Source: Streptomyces termitum
GTDB lineage: Bacteria > Actinomycetota > Actinomycetes > Streptomycetales > Streptomycetaceae
Direction: 5' to 3'
Assembly (NCBI RefSeq): GCF_014650175.1
Contig: NZ_BMUL01000001.1
Span: forward strand, 290,013-354,012
Length of the DNA stretch: 64,000 nucleotides
In this document: in pieces, positions 34,655 through 43,492 of the stretch
Position numbering within the stretch: position 1 is the first letter of the stretch
Layout of the letters: every line of letters begins with the position of its first letter
Translations under genes and position numbers: made by a program
The notes under the pieces: model-generated
Seen by the model: only the letters and a program-made list of their open reading frames with translations
What the model was told of the DNA's origin: nothing
Database searches by the model: none

Positions 34655-34740
34655 CCGGGAGAGTTCCGGACCAACCCCCGGGAGAGTTCGGGACCGGCCC
34701 CCGGAGGAGTTCGGGACCGGCTCCGGGAGAGTTCCGGCAT
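34655..34740. repeat. Four imperfect 19-23-bp tandem repeats between mqnA and mqnC
   Basis: Four copies of about CCCGGGAGAGTTCSGGACC start at about 34655, 34676, 34699 and 34722. They fill the middle of the mqnA-mqnC gap (34620-34943). The rest of that gap shows no gene; from about 34741 the sequence has lower G+C, consistent with an mqnC promoter. The copies contain GGGAGAG, which resembles a ribosome-binding site, but no start codon follows at a useful distance. Confidence 0.8.
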
Positions 34741-34943
34741 TCCCCTTCGCAATTCGCGGACGACCCCCACCGCGCCTTCCCATTCGCTCCACTTGCTCCA
34801 CGGGATTCGCGCGGATGAACGTTCATCCGAATTTCATGCCGGTGCCGCCCCGGGGCGGACCCCGCCCCGGGCCGCCCGCCCCGCTGACGTACGCTGGATC
34901 GGTCCGTCACAGACCCCGAAGCAATCCTCCGAAAGGGACACCG

Positions 34944-36143
34944 GTGACCGAGAAGGCCGATCTCCAGTCCGTTCTCGACCGCGCCGCCGCGGGTGGCCGG
35001 ATCACCCCCGAGGAGGCGCTCGACCTGTACCGCTCGGCGCCCCTGCACGCGCTCGGCGCCGCCGCCGACGCGGTGCGCCGCCGCCGCTACGCCGGGACCG
35101 AGCACATCGCGACGTACATCATCGAGCGGAACATCAACTACACCAACGTGTGCGTGACGGCGTGCCGCTTCTGCGCCTTCTACGCCGCCCCCAAGGACAC
35201 CGAGAAGGGCTGGACCCGCGACCTCGACGACATCCTGCGCCGCTGCGCGGAGACCGTCGAACTCGGCGGCACCCAGATCATGTTCCAGGGCGGCCACCAC
35301 CCGGACTACGGCGTCGAGTACTACGAGAAGCACTTCGCCGCCATCAAGAAGGACTTCCCGCAGCTCGTCATCCACTCCCTCGGCGCCTCCGAGGTCGACC
35401 ACATGGCCCGCATCTCCGGCGTCTCCGTCGAGGAGGCCGTCACCCGCATCCACGCGGCCGGCCTCGACTCCTTCGCCGGTGCCGGTGCCGAGCTGCTCCC
35501 CGAGCGCCCCCGCAAGGCCATCGCCCCCCTCAAGGAGAGCGGCGAGCGCTGGCTGGAGATCATGGAGACCGCCCACCGGCTGGGCGTCGAGTCCACCTCC
35601 ACCATGCTCATGGGCACCGGCGAGACCAACGCCGAGCGCATCGAGCACCTGCGGATGATCCGCGACGCGCAGGACCGGACGGGCGGCTTCCGGGCCTTCA
35701 TCCCGTACACGTACCAGCCCGAGAACAACCACCTCAAGGGTCGCACGCAGGCCACCCTCTTCGAGTACCTCCGCATGATCGCCATCGCGCGGATCTTCCT
35801 CGACAACGTCGCCCACATCCAGGGCTCCTGGCTCACCACCGGCAAGGAGGTCGGCCAGCTCTCCCTTCACTACGGCGCCGACGACCTCGGCTCGATCATG
35901 CTGGAGGAGAACGTCGTCTCCTCCGCCGGTGCCAGGCACCGCTCCAACCGCCAGGAGATCATCGACCTCATCCGCAAGGCCGGCCGCGTCCCCGCCCAGC
36001 GCTCCACCACCTACGAGCACCTCGCCGTCCACGACGACCCGGCGAACGACCCGGTCGACGAGCGCGTCGCCTCCCACATCTCCTCGGTGGCGATCGAGGG
36101 CGGCACCGCCCACCCGGAGCTCAAGCTCCTCGACGCCCGCTAG
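34944..36143 (+). CDS. mqnC: Cyclic dehypoxanthine futalosine synthase (radical SAM)
   Basis: A 399-residue radical SAM enzyme that cyclises dehypoxanthine futalosine in menaquinone synthesis. The [4Fe-4S] ligands are Cys 70, 74 and 77 (CVTACRFC). TQIMFQGGHHPDYGVEYYE and SMLMGTGETNAERIEHL-type segments match MqnC rather than MqnE. Length is normal. GTG 34944 has GAAAGGG about 7 bases upstream; a longer frame from 34815 covers a repeat-rich leader. The next gene begins 8 bases after the stop. Confidence 0.95.
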   Translation: MTEKADLQSVLDRAAAGGRITPEEALDLYRSAPLHALGAAADAVRRRRYAGTEHIATYIIERNINYTNVCVTACRFCAFYAAPKDTEKGWTRDLDDILRRCAETVELGGTQIMFQGGHHPDYGVEYYEKHFAAIKKDFPQLVIHSLGASEVDHMARISGVSVEEAVTRIHAAGLDSFAGAGAELLPERPRKAIAPLKESGERWLEIMETAHRLGVESTSTMLMGTGETNAERIEHLRMIRDAQDRTGGFRAFIPYTYQPENNHLKGRTQATLFEYLRMIAIARIFLDNVAHIQGSWLTTGKEVGQLSLHYGADDLGSIMLEENVVSSAGARHRSNRQEIIDLIRKAGRVPAQRSTTYEHLAVHDDPANDPVDERVASHISSVAIEGGTAHPELKLLDAR

Positions 36144-36150
36144 GGCCGTC

Positions 36151-36750
36151 GTGCTCACGCTGCACGCCGCCGAGGCGTCGCCGGAGACCGCCGTCCTGGT
36201 CGACGGCGCGCGCCTCGCCGCCGTCGGGCCGTACGAGGAACTCGCCGACGCCCACCCCGGCGCCCGGCTGCGCCGCTGGCCCGGCATCCTCACCCCCGGC
36301 CTGCTCAACCCCTACGGCCCCGAGCTCCTCGAACTGACCTACCACCCGGACCCGCGCGAGGCCGACGCGTTCGGCACCGCGCCGGTCACCGGGGAGCGGG
36401 CCCGGGAGCTCTTCCGCGCCGACCCCGCCCGGCTCGGCGCCAGCGCCCGGCGCGGGGTGCAGCGGCTCCTCGCCCACGGCACCGTCGCGCTCGCGGGCGA
36501 GCTGCGCACCCGCGCCGCCCAGGACGCCGTCCGCCGGGTCGGGCTCGCCCTCGCCGGCCGCCCGGACCGGCTCCCCGGCCCGCCCGCGCTCTCCCCGGCG
36601 CCCCTCGTCCTGCTGCCCGCCCTCGCGGCGGGCGGCCCCGCCCGCTTCGCCGTCTTCGACGTCCCCGACCGCGCCGCCCTGGTCCGCGCGGGCGCGGCGA
36701 CCTGCGTGGCCACCGTCATCGGCGGCCGGCTCGTCCACCGGGCCCGCTGA
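36151..36750 (+). CDS. Small imidazolonepropionase-like-domain protein
   Basis: A 199-residue protein resembling only the outer beta-sandwich part of amidohydrolases ([48 protein letters not shown]). The metal-dependent barrel, with its HxH and later His/Asp ligands, is missing, so it is unlikely to be a full hydrolase. It starts 8 bases after mqnC, indicating co-transcription and a possible accessory role in menaquinone synthesis. The same mqnC-linked arrangement is, as I recall, conserved in Streptomyces. The start is GTG 36151. The function is unknown. Confidence 0.75.
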   Translation: MLTLHAAEASPETAVLVDGARLAAVGPYEELADAHPGARLRRWPGILTPGLLNPYGPELLELTYHPDPREADAFGTAPVTGERARELFRADPARLGASARRGVQRLLAHGTVALAGELRTRAAQDAVRRVGLALAGRPDRLPGPPALSPAPLVLLPALAAGGPARFAVFDVPDRAALVRAGAATCVATVIGGRLVHRAR

Positions 36751-36821
36751 GCCCCCGCACCGGACCCGCCTGCCAGAATGGGCGGGTCCGTCCCCTCCCG
36801 ACCCTGCGAGGCCGAGCACCC

Positions 36822-37517
36822 GTGACCCGCGCATCCCTGGACAAGCAGCCGCACGAAGTCGCCTCCATGTTCGACGGCGTGGCGGCCAACTACGACCTCA
36901 CCAACGACGTGCTCTCCCTCGGCCAGGACCGGCGCTGGCGCAAGGAGGCCGCCAAGGCGGTCGACGCCCGGCCCGCGCAGAAGATCCTCGACCTCGCCGC
37001 GGGCACCGCGACCTCCTCGCAGCCCTTCGCCCGCGCGGGCGCGTACGTCGTCCCCTGCGACTTCTCGCTCGGCATGCTCCGGGTCGGCAAGCGGCGCCAC
37101 CCCTGGATGCCCTTCACCGCGGGCGACGGCACGAAGCTCCCCTTCCGGGACGACGTCTTCGACGCCGTCACCATCTCCTTCGGGCTGCGCAACATCCAGG
37201 ACACCGAGCAGGCGCTGCGCGAGCTGTACCGGGTCACCAAGCCCGGCGGCCGGGTCGTCATCTCCGAGTTCTCCCACCCCACCTGGGCGCCCTTCCGCAC
37301 CGTGTACGAGGAGTACCTGATGCGCGCCCTGCCGCCGGTCGCCCGCGCCGTCTCCTCCAACCCCGACGCGTACGTCTACCTCGCCGAGTCCATCCAGTCC
37401 TGGCCCGACCAGCCCGCCCTGGCCGCCCTGCTCCAGAAGGCCGGCTGGTCCGAGGTCGCCTGGCGCAACCTCAGCGGCGGCATCGTCGCCCTCCACCGGG
37501 GCTTCAAGCGGGCGTAG
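36822..37517 (+). CDS. menG: Demethylmenaquinone methyltransferase
   Basis: A 231-residue SAM-dependent methyltransferase of the UbiE/MenG family that performs the last methylation of the menaquinone ring. SAM motif I is [11 protein letters not shown] (about 53-63); the UbiE-type signatures are [19 protein letters not shown] at 15-33 and [18 protein letters not shown]. Length is normal. GTG 36822. It is the fourth menaquinone-related gene in the run and is followed by a geranylgeranyl-reductase-like gene. Confidence 0.93.
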   Translation: MTRASLDKQPHEVASMFDGVAANYDLTNDVLSLGQDRRWRKEAAKAVDARPAQKILDLAAGTATSSQPFARAGAYVVPCDFSLGMLRVGKRRHPWMPFTAGDGTKLPFRDDVFDAVTISFGLRNIQDTEQALRELYRVTKPGGRVVISEFSHPTWAPFRTVYEEYLMRALPPVARAVSSNPDAYVYLAESIQSWPDQPALAALLQKAGWSEVAWRNLSGGIVALHRGFKRA

Positions 37518-37682
37518 CCCGCACCCCTCCGGCCCGGCCCGCCCGGGGCGCACCCCGCACCCCGCGCCCCACTCCGCCGGTCCGGCCCGCGCCCGGGGGC
37601 GTACCCCGCCCCTCCGGTCCGGGCCGCCCGCGCCGCCCTAGACTTTCCCCGATCCCTTCGCCGACCTCCCGGGAGTTCCGCC

Positions 37683-38969
37683 GTGACCGAGCAGCCCCTC
37701 TCCGAGCACCGTGCAGACGTGATCGTCGTCGGGGCGGGCCCGGCCGGCTCCACCACCGCCTACTACCTGGCCAAGGCCGGACTCGACGTCCTCCTCCTGG
37801 AGAAGACCGCCTTCCCGCGCGAGAAGGTCTGCGGCGACGGCCTCACCCCGCGCGCCACCAAGCAGCTCGTCTCCATGGGCATCGACATCTCCGAAGAGGC
37901 CGGCTGGCTGCGGAACAAGGGCCTGCGGATCATCGGCGGCGGCGTCCGGCTCCAGCTCGACTGGCCCGACCTCGCCTCGTACCCGGACTACGGACTGGTC
38001 CGCAAGCGCGACGACTTCGACGAGCTGCTCGCCCGCCAGGCGCAGAAGGCCGGCGCCCGCCTGTACGAGCGCTGCAACGTCGGCGCGCCGGTCGTCGACG
38101 ACCGCACCGGCCGCATCACCGGCGTGCACGCCAAGCTCGGCGAGGAGAAGCGCGAGGTCACCTTCCACGCCCCGCTCGTCGTCGCCGCCGACGGCAACTC
38201 CACCCGGCTCTCCCTCGCCATGGGCCTGCACCGCCGCGAGGACCGCCCCATGGGCGTCGCCGTCCGCACCTACTTCACCACCCCCCGGCACGACGACGAC
38301 TACCTGGAGTCGTGGCTCGAACTGTGGGACAAGCGCGGCGCCGAGGACCGCCTGCTGCCCGGCTACGGCTGGATCTTCGGCATGGGCGACGGCACCTCCA
38401 ACGTCGGCCTCGGCATCCTCAACTCCTCCTCCGCCTTCCGCGAGCTGGACTGGCGCGAGGTCCTCAAGGCGTGGTGCGCCTCCATGCCGGAGGACTGGGG
38501 CTTCACCCCCGACAACATGACGACCCCGATCCGGGGCGCCGCCCTCCCCATGGCCTTCAACCGTCAGCCGCACTACACCCGCGGCCTGCTCCTCGTCGGC
38601 GACGCGGGCGGCCTCGTCAACCCCTTCAACGGCGAGGGCATCGCCTACGCGATGGAGTCCGGCCAGATCGCCGCCGACGTCATCGTCCAGGCCCACGCCC
38701 GCGCCACCCCCGCCCAGCGCGAACTGGCCCTGCGGAACTACCCGCGGATCCTCAAGGACACCTACGGCGGCTACTACACGCTCGGCCGCGCCTTCGTGAA
38801 GCTCATCGGCAACCCCAAGGTCATGAAGATCGCCACCCAGCGCGGCCTGACCCACCCGGTCCTGATGAAGTTCACGCTCAAGATGCTGGCCAACCTCACC
38901 GACCCCACCGGCGGCGACGCCATGGACCGCATCATCAACGGCCTGTCGAAGGTCGCGCCGAAGGCCTGA
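37683..38969 (+). CDS. Geranylgeranyl-reductase-family flavoprotein (MenJ-like menaquinone reductase)
   Basis: A 428-residue FAD-dependent protein. GAGPAGSTTAYYLAKAG (about 16-32) binds FAD, with LLEKTAFPREKVCGDGLTPRA (about 38-58) and GDAGGLVNPFNGEGIAYAMESGQ (about 307-329) as in the geranylgeranyl reductase / MenJ family. Mycobacterial MenJ saturates one isoprene unit of menaquinone; Streptomyces menaquinones are partly saturated, and the position beside menG supports the same role here. It is probably membrane-associated. The 3' end overlaps the convergent GlxA-type regulator by 35 bases. Confidence 0.87.
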   Translation: MTEQPLSEHRADVIVVGAGPAGSTTAYYLAKAGLDVLLLEKTAFPREKVCGDGLTPRATKQLVSMGIDISEEAGWLRNKGLRIIGGGVRLQLDWPDLASYPDYGLVRKRDDFDELLARQAQKAGARLYERCNVGAPVVDDRTGRITGVHAKLGEEKREVTFHAPLVVAADGNSTRLSLAMGLHRREDRPMGVAVRTYFTTPRHDDDYLESWLELWDKRGAEDRLLPGYGWIFGMGDGTSNVGLGILNSSSAFRELDWREVLKAWCASMPEDWGFTPDNMTTPIRGAALPMAFNRQPHYTRGLLLVGDAGGLVNPFNGEGIAYAMESGQIAADVIVQAHARATPAQRELALRNYPRILKDTYGGYYTLGRAFVKLIGNPKVMKIATQRGLTHPVLMKFTLKMLANLTDPTGGDAMDRIINGLSKVAPKA

Positions 38970-39909
38970 ACGCCTCCCGGTAGGCGCTCGGGGAGAGCCC
39001 GAGCGCCCGCGTGAAGTGACGGCGGAGGTTGGCGGCCGACCCGAGGCCGCTCTCCTCCCCGATCCGCTCCACCGGCAGGTCCGTCGCCTCCAGGAGCGTC
39101 TGCGCCCGCGCCACCCGCTGTCCCAGCAGCCACTGGAGCGGGGTGGTGCCGTGCGCCTCGCGCACCCGCCGGTGGAAGGTGCGCGGACTCATCCGGGCCC
39201 GGCGCGCCAGCTCCTCCACCGACAGCGGCTCCCGCAGGTGCTCCGCCGCCCAGTGCAGCACCGGCCCCAGGCTGTCCTCGTCCCGGGGCGGCACCGGCGC
39301 CGCCACCGCCTGCGGCTGCCCGCCCGGCCGGTGCGCCGGGACCACCAGCCGCCGCGCCAGCTCGCCCGCCACCGCCGCCCCCAGGTCCTTCCGTACGAGG
39401 TGGAGGCAGAGGTCCAGGCCGGCGGCGGCGCCCGCCCCGGTCAGCACCCGGTCCCCGTCGGTGTAGAGCACCGAGGCGTCCACGGTCACCCGGGGGTGGC
39501 GGGCGGCCAGCAGCGGCGCGTAGTTCGGGTGCAGGACCGCCCGGTGGCCGTCCAGCAGCCCGGCCGCCGCCAGCGCGAAGGCGCCGGTGCACATCGACAC
39601 CATGCGGGCCCCCGCCGCCCCGGCCTCCCGCAGCGCCCCGACGATCTCCTCCGGCACCTCCGCCCGCCCCTCGGCCACCGCCACCGGCACCGAGGGCACC
39701 ACGACGGTCGCCGCACCGGCGATCCCGTCCAGGCCGTGGGTGCCGTACGGCCCCGGGCCGCACACCCGCAACGCGTACCAGGGATCGGCGAGATCGGGGT
39801 AGGGCACCCCGAACACCATGGAGATCGTGGACAGTTCGTACTGGTCCCAGGGGGACAGGCCGCCCCGCTCGTCGGGGACGAGGACGACGGCGACCGCTCC
39901 AGCGCTCAT
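38935..39909 (-). CDS. GlxA-family transcriptional regulator (second copy)
   Basis: A 324-residue regulator of the same type as the one at 17262: an N-terminal DJ-1/PfpI domain with VSMCTGAFALAAAG (elbow Cys about 113), then two AraC helix-turn-helix motifs (VEELARRARMSPRTFHRRV and VERIGEESGLGSAANLRRHF). The two are clearly paralogous in layout. It is divergent from an imine-reductase-like gene across a 102-base gap with a palindrome at 39946-39971, so that enzyme is its likely target. Confidence 0.88.
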   Translation of the reverse strand: MSAGAVAVVLVPDERGGLSPWDQYELSTISMVFGVPYPDLADPWYALRVCGPGPYGTHGLDGIAGAATVVVPSVPVAVAEGRAEVPEEIVGALREAGAAGARMVSMCTGAFALAAAGLLDGHRAVLHPNYAPLLAARHPRVTVDASVLYTDGDRVLTGAGAAAGLDLCLHLVRKDLGAAVAGELARRLVVPAHRPGGQPQAVAAPVPPRDEDSLGPVLHWAAEHLREPLSVEELARRARMSPRTFHRRVREAHGTTPLQWLLGQRVARAQTLLEATDLPVERIGEESGLGSAANLRRHFTRALGLSPSAYREAFRPSARPSTGR

Positions 39910-39945
39910 GCTCCGACGGTACGGCACCGGACCGACACCGTGGCA

Positions 39946-39971
39946 GGAACCGTGCGCCGCACGGCGGTTCC
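39946..39971. promoter_or_regulatory. Imperfect palindrome between regulator and imine-reductase-like gene
   Basis: GGAACCGTGCG pairs with CGCACGGCGGTTCC (one 3-base bulge). It lies midway between the divergent start codons (39909 and 40012), so it could be the site of the GlxA-type regulator or of another factor. Confidence 0.5.
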
Positions 39972-40011
39972 GCTCCTGTCGGCGCGGCCCGCGCGCTGCG
40001 AGCGTGGAGCC

Positions 40012-40908
40012 ATGAGCACGCAGAACACTCCAGTGACCGTCATCGGCCTCGGGCAGATGGGCGCCGCCCTCGCGGGCGCCTTCCTCGACGCCGGCCACCC
40101 CACCACCGTCTTCAACCGCACCCCCGAGAAGGCCGAGCCGCTCGTGGCGCGCGGCGCCGTCCGGGCCGCCACCGTCGCCGAGGCGGTCGCGGCGAGCGGA
40201 CTCGTCGTGGTCTGCGTCCTCGACTACCCGGCGGTCCGGGACCTCCTCGGACCGGTCGCCGGCGCGCTGCGCGGCCGGACCCTGGTCAACCTCACCTCCG
40301 GCTCGCCCGAGCAGGCCCGCGAGGAGGCCGCGTGGGCCGCCGGGCACGGCGCCGGCTACCTCGACGGCGCCGTCATGACCACCCCGCCGGGCGTCGGCGA
40401 CAGCGAGAGCATGATCCTCTACTCGGGCGGCCCGGAGCTGCTGGCCGGGCACCGCGCGGCCCTCGGCGTCCTCGGCGACCCGGTCGACCTGGGCGCGGAC
40501 GCGGGCCTCGCCTCGCTGTACGACTCCGGGCTGCTCGGCCTGATGTGGTCGGTCTTCGGCGGCTGGCTGCACGGCACCGCGCTGACCGGGGCGGACGGGG
40601 TGCCGGCGAAGGAGTTCACGGCGGTCTCGGTGCGCTGGCTGCGCACGGTGTCGTGGTTCCTCTCCACCTACGCGGACCAGATCGACGCGGGGGAGTACCC
40701 CGGCGACGACGCCACCATCGACGTCCAGGTGGCGACGGTCGGGCACCTGCTGCACGCGGGGGAGGCGCGCGGCATCGACGGGCGGCTGCCGCGGCTGCAC
40801 CTGGAGCTGATGAAGGAGGCGGTGGCGGCGGGCCACGGCGGGGACAGCTACGCCCGGGTCATCGACTCCTTCCGGAAGGCCCGCCCGTCGGAAGGGTCCG
40901 GCTCGTGA
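40012..40908 (+). CDS. NAD(P)-dependent imine-reductase-like oxidoreductase
   Basis: A 298-residue beta-hydroxyacid-dehydrogenase-superfamily enzyme. IGLGQMGAAL (11-20) binds the nucleotide, and NRTPEKAEPLVARGA (35-49) follows and fits NADP. DGAVMTTPPGVG (118-129), ILYSGG and DAGLASLYDSGLLGLM are the blocks I associate with bacterial imine reductases rather than 6-phosphogluconate or hydroxyisobutyrate dehydrogenases, which carry a catalytic Lys not seen here. It may reduce a cyclic imine or a related C=N bond. The natural substrate is unknown. It is divergent from a GlxA-type regulator. Confidence 0.78.
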   Translation: MSTQNTPVTVIGLGQMGAALAGAFLDAGHPTTVFNRTPEKAEPLVARGAVRAATVAEAVAASGLVVVCVLDYPAVRDLLGPVAGALRGRTLVNLTSGSPEQAREEAAWAAGHGAGYLDGAVMTTPPGVGDSESMILYSGGPELLAGHRAALGVLGDPVDLGADAGLASLYDSGLLGLMWSVFGGWLHGTALTGADGVPAKEFTAVSVRWLRTVSWFLSTYADQIDAGEYPGDDATIDVQVATVGHLLHAGEARGIDGRLPRLHLELMKEAVAAGHGGDSYARVIDSFRKARPSEGSGS

Positions 40909-40937
40909 CGCTTCGGGCGTGATGTCCGTACCGGCAT

Positions 40938-40982
40938 GCGCGAAGGGCCGTCGCTCCCCCGAGGAGTGACGGCCCTTCGCGC
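40938..40982. terminator. Bidirectional terminator, imine-reductase-like / NlpC-P60 genes
   Basis: GCGCGAAGGGCCGTC pairs exactly with GACGGCCCTTCGCGC, with a further CTCC/GGAG inner stem. It lies between convergent genes, 29 bases past one stop and 17 bases past the other. Confidence 0.88.
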
Positions 40983-40999
40983 TGCTTCCGATCCGGGGA

Positions 41000-41869
41000 T
41001 CAGAGGATGCGGACGGCGCCCGACGGCGTGTCCCAGTCGAGCGAGCGCTCGACGACGCCGGTGGACGGGTTCTGCGCGCCGACGTACTTGCCGCCGCCGA
41101 CGTAGATGGCGACGTGGTACGAGCCGCTGCGGCTGCCCCAGTAGAGGACGTCGCCCGGCTGGAGGTTGCTCAGGGAGACCAAGGTGCCCATGGAGGACTG
41201 GGAGCCGGAGACGCGCGGCAGGTCGATGTTGGCCTGGCGGTAGGCGGCCTGGACGAGGCCGGAGCAGTCCCACGAGTTGGGGCCGGTGCCGCCCCGGACG
41301 TACGCGTCGCCGACCTGGGCGCGGGCGAAGGCGACGATCGCGGCGGCGGAGCCGGTGACGGGCTTCGCGGTCTCGGAGGAGGAGCGGCTCACCGAGCCGG
41401 ACGCCGAGGAGCCGGACGCGGAGGTGGCGGTGAGGGTGCTGCGGGCGCTGTCGCGGGTGGCACGGGCCTCGGCGCGGGCGCGCTCGGCCTCGGCCTTCGC
41501 CTCGGCCTCCTGGCGGGCCTTCTCGGCCTTCTCCGCGGCGGCCTTGCGGTCGGCCTCGGCCTTGGCCTTCTTGGCCTCCAGGGCGGCCTTCAGCGCGGCG
41601 GCGGACTCCTGGTCCTCCAGGGACCGGCCCATGGCCTCCTGCTGGGAGGCGTCCGCGGAGGCGGCGACGGCGGTGGCGAGGTCCGCGCCGAGCGAGCCGA
41701 GGGTGGGCATCTCGATGGTCTCGGCCACCGGCTCGGCACTGGCCGGCCCGGCAGCACCGGCGACGGCGATGGTGCCGAGGACGCCACCGGCAACTCCGGC
41801 GCGGAGCGCGAGCTTCGACGCGCTGCGGCGGGGCTTCCGGTGGCTGGGTATGTGAGCGGTGTGGGACAT
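41000..41869 (-). CDS. Secreted NlpC/P60 peptidoglycan endopeptidase
   Basis: A 289-residue exported protein. The signal peptide has RKPRR (11-15) and a hydrophobic core, with cleavage near ASA-E at 45. A Lys/Ala/Glu-rich coiled coil follows (about 78-145), then a Ser-rich linker. The C-terminal NlpC/P60 domain (about 175-289) has catalytic Cys in NSWDCSGLVQAAY and His in GSYHVAIYVGGG. It cleaves wall stem peptides. ATG 41869 gives the signal peptide; a longer frame to 42019 does not. The long upstream region holds a Crp-type site 239 bases away. As I recall, S. coelicolor has the same gene just upstream of nuo. Confidence 0.9.
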   Translation of the reverse strand: MSHTAHIPSHRKPRRSASKLALRAGVAGGVLGTIAVAGAAGPASAEPVAETIEMPTLGSLGADLATAVAASADASQQEAMGRSLEDQESAAALKAALEAKKAKAEADRKAAAEKAEKARQEAEAKAEAERARAEARATRDSARSTLTATSASGSSASGSVSRSSSETAKPVTGSAAAIVAFARAQVGDAYVRGGTGPNSWDCSGLVQAAYRQANIDLPRVSGSQSSMGTLVSLSNLQPGDVLYWGSRSGSYHVAIYVGGGKYVGAQNPSTGVVERSLDWDTPSGAVRIL

Positions 41870-42107
41870 GGGAACAACCGCTATCAGGGCTTCAGGGTTC
41901 CCATCAAGAAACGTGGGTTGCGCCACAGTTACGACCGGAATCGTTGAATCCGCTTCACCCGAAAGAGCATTGACGGCACAAAGGGCAAAACGGTCATCGC
42001 TCATTCCGCCCTTGATCACGCGTTTTCGATGAGATGCCCGAATTGCCCTTCACCTACCACCTCTTGGGGCCGATGGCCAAGCCCCGTTCTTTTCGCGCCA
42101 AGATCAC

Positions 42108-42121
42108 GTGACGCAGGTCAC
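42108..42121. promoter_or_regulatory. Crp-type site, GTG-N6-GTCAC
   Basis: GTGACGCAGGTCAC fits the Streptomyces Crp pattern GTGN6GNCAC on both strands. It lies 239 bases before the NlpC/P60 start and 440 bases before nuoA, so the wall hydrolase gene is the likelier target. Crp links to germination and development in Streptomyces. Assignment is by motif only. Confidence 0.55.
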
Positions 42122-42455
42122 ATTCGAGGCTCGTGAACGCGGGCACACGGACTCCGGCCGTCCACTTTCGTCCCGACGGCCCCCCGGACGGGCGACGCGC
42201 ATGCCTATATCACCCGTCCGCGTCCACTGCCAATTTGCTTGTACTGCCCATGTCTTGATAGAGCGCCACCCGCTCCGACCAGCGATTTCCGGTCCGAATG
42301 TCACACCTGGTGATCACCTGGGCGCTTCACGCAACAAGATCACCGCTCATCCGACTTCATGATCCTTCGTCAGGTGGTGGAGATCACAAATCCGTTGGCG
42401 TACCCCGTGTCGCAGATCACAGAGGGGCGGGCTTAAGATACGCGGACGTCAGGCT

Positions 42456-42471
42456 TGTGAACTGCCTCACA
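42456..42471. promoter_or_regulatory. Rex-like operator in front of nuoA
   Basis: TGTGAACTGCCTCACA closely fits the Rex box TGTGAACNNNTTCACA: the left arm is exact and the right arm is CTCACA for TTCACA. It lies 17 bases downstream of the -10-like TAAGAT and 90 bases before the nuoA start, a repressing position. Rex senses NADH/NAD+ and is known to control respiratory genes, including nuo, in S. coelicolor. Confidence 0.75.
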
Positions 42472-42560
42472 TGGGGGCGATCTTCCTGGAGGTCGCCCGC
42501 CGGGGCCGTGAGCCGGCAGTGCGGTCCAACGGTCAAGGACGACTGGAAGGAGCGAGGAGC

Positions 42561-42920
42561 GTGAATACGTACGCGCCCGTCCTCGTGCTCGGTGCCCTGG
42601 GTGCGGGGTTTGCGATCTTCTCCGTGGTCATGGCCACGCTAATCGGGCCAAAGCGGTACAACAGGGCAAAACTTGAGGCGTACGAGTGCGGCATCGAGCC
42701 GACCCCGACTCCCGCCGGCGGCGGGCGCTTCCCCATCAAGTACTACCTGACGGCGATGCTGTTCATCGTCTTCGACATCGAGATCGTCTTCCTCTACCCC
42801 TGGGCCGTCACCTTCGACGCCCTGGGGCTTTTCGGGCTCGTGGAGATGCTGCTCTTCGTGCTCACCGTCTTCGTCGCCTACGCCTACGTGTGGCGGCGCG
42901 GCGGCCTGGAATGGGACTGA
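42561..42920 (+). CDS. nuoA: NADH-quinone oxidoreductase subunit A
   Basis: A 119-residue membrane subunit with three helices (about 5-28, 63-85 and 88-112). The conserved loop [30 protein letters not shown] carries the Cys that lies near the quinone channel in complex I. GTG 42561 has GGAAGGAGCGAGGAG upstream; a longer frame from ATG 42471 covers the leader and the Rex-like box and is rejected. First gene of the operon; nuoB begins 18 bases on. Confidence 0.95.
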   Translation: MNTYAPVLVLGALGAGFAIFSVVMATLIGPKRYNRAKLEAYECGIEPTPTPAGGGRFPIKYYLTAMLFIVFDIEIVFLYPWAVTFDALGLFGLVEMLLFVLTVFVAYAYVWRRGGLEWD

Positions 42921-42937
42921 GGGGCTGAGGAGCACCC

Positions 42938-43492
42938 ATGGGACTCGAAGAGAAACTCCCGAGCGGCTTTCTGCTGACCACCGTCGAGCAGGCCGCGGGC
43001 TGGGTCCGGAAGGCGTCCGTCTTCCCCGCGACCTTCGGCCTCGCCTGCTGCGCCATCGAGATGATGACCACCGGCGCCGGACGCTACGACCTCGCCCGCT
43101 TCGGCATGGAGGTCTTCCGCGGCTCACCGCGCCAGGCCGACCTCATGATCGTCGCCGGCCGGGTCAGCCAGAAGATGGCCCCCGTCCTGCGGCAGGTCTA
43201 CGACCAGATGCCCAACCCCAAGTGGGTCATCTCCATGGGCGTCTGCGCCTCCTCGGGCGGCATGTTCAACAACTACGCCATCGTCCAGGGCGTCGACCAC
43301 ATCGTCCCGGTCGACATCTACCTCCCCGGCTGCCCGCCGCGCCCCGAGATGCTGATGGACGCGATCCTCAAGCTCCACCAGAAGATCCAGGGCTCCAAGC
43401 TCGGCGTCAACGCGGAGGAGGCGGCCCGCGAGGCGGAGGAGGCCGCGCTCAAGGCGCTGCCGGTCATCGAGATGAAGGGCCTGCTCCGGTGA
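42938..43492 (+). CDS. nuoB: NADH-quinone oxidoreductase subunit B
   Basis: A 184-residue peripheral subunit that holds cluster N2, the last [4Fe-4S] centre before the quinone. Ligands Cys 37, Cys 38, Cys 103 and Cys 132 are present ([30 protein letters not shown]). The C-terminal 35 residues are an Ala/Glu-rich helix extending beyond the E. coli core. It overlaps nuoC (GTGA). Confidence 0.97.
   Translation: MGLEEKLPSGFLLTTVEQAAGWVRKASVFPATFGLACCAIEMMTTGAGRYDLARFGMEVFRGSPRQADLMIVAGRVSQKMAPVLRQVYDQMPNPKWVISMGVCASSGGMFNNYAIVQGVDHIVPVDIYLPGCPPRPEMLMDAILKLHQKIQGSKLGVNAEEAAREAEEAALKALPVIEMKGLLR

Larger units (their letters stand above)
41870..42560. other. 691-bp regulatory gap between NlpC/P60 and nuoA
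   Basis: No gene is supported; the short frames here have atypical codon use. G+C content is clearly lower than in the genes. The gap contains promoters for both neighbours. It holds many GTGAnnnTCAC-like words (GGTGATCACC at about 42309, GGTGGAGATCACA near 42375, TGTCGCAGATCACA near 42408), a Crp-type site (42108-42121), a -10-like TAAGAT (42434-42439) and a Rex-like box (42456-42471). Positions 42472-42560 are the nuoA leader. Confidence 0.65.

Noticed and set aside
41880..42120. Possible c-di-AMP (ydaO-type) riboswitch before the NlpC/P60 gene
   Set aside because: Wall-hydrolase genes in actinobacteria often have one, but the reverse-strand leader shows no convincing match to its conserved blocks. 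A covariance-model search would decide.
42108..42362. Short ORFs in the NlpC/P60-nuoA gap
   Set aside because: No ribosome-binding site, atypical codon use and overlap with Crp-like regulatory sequence.
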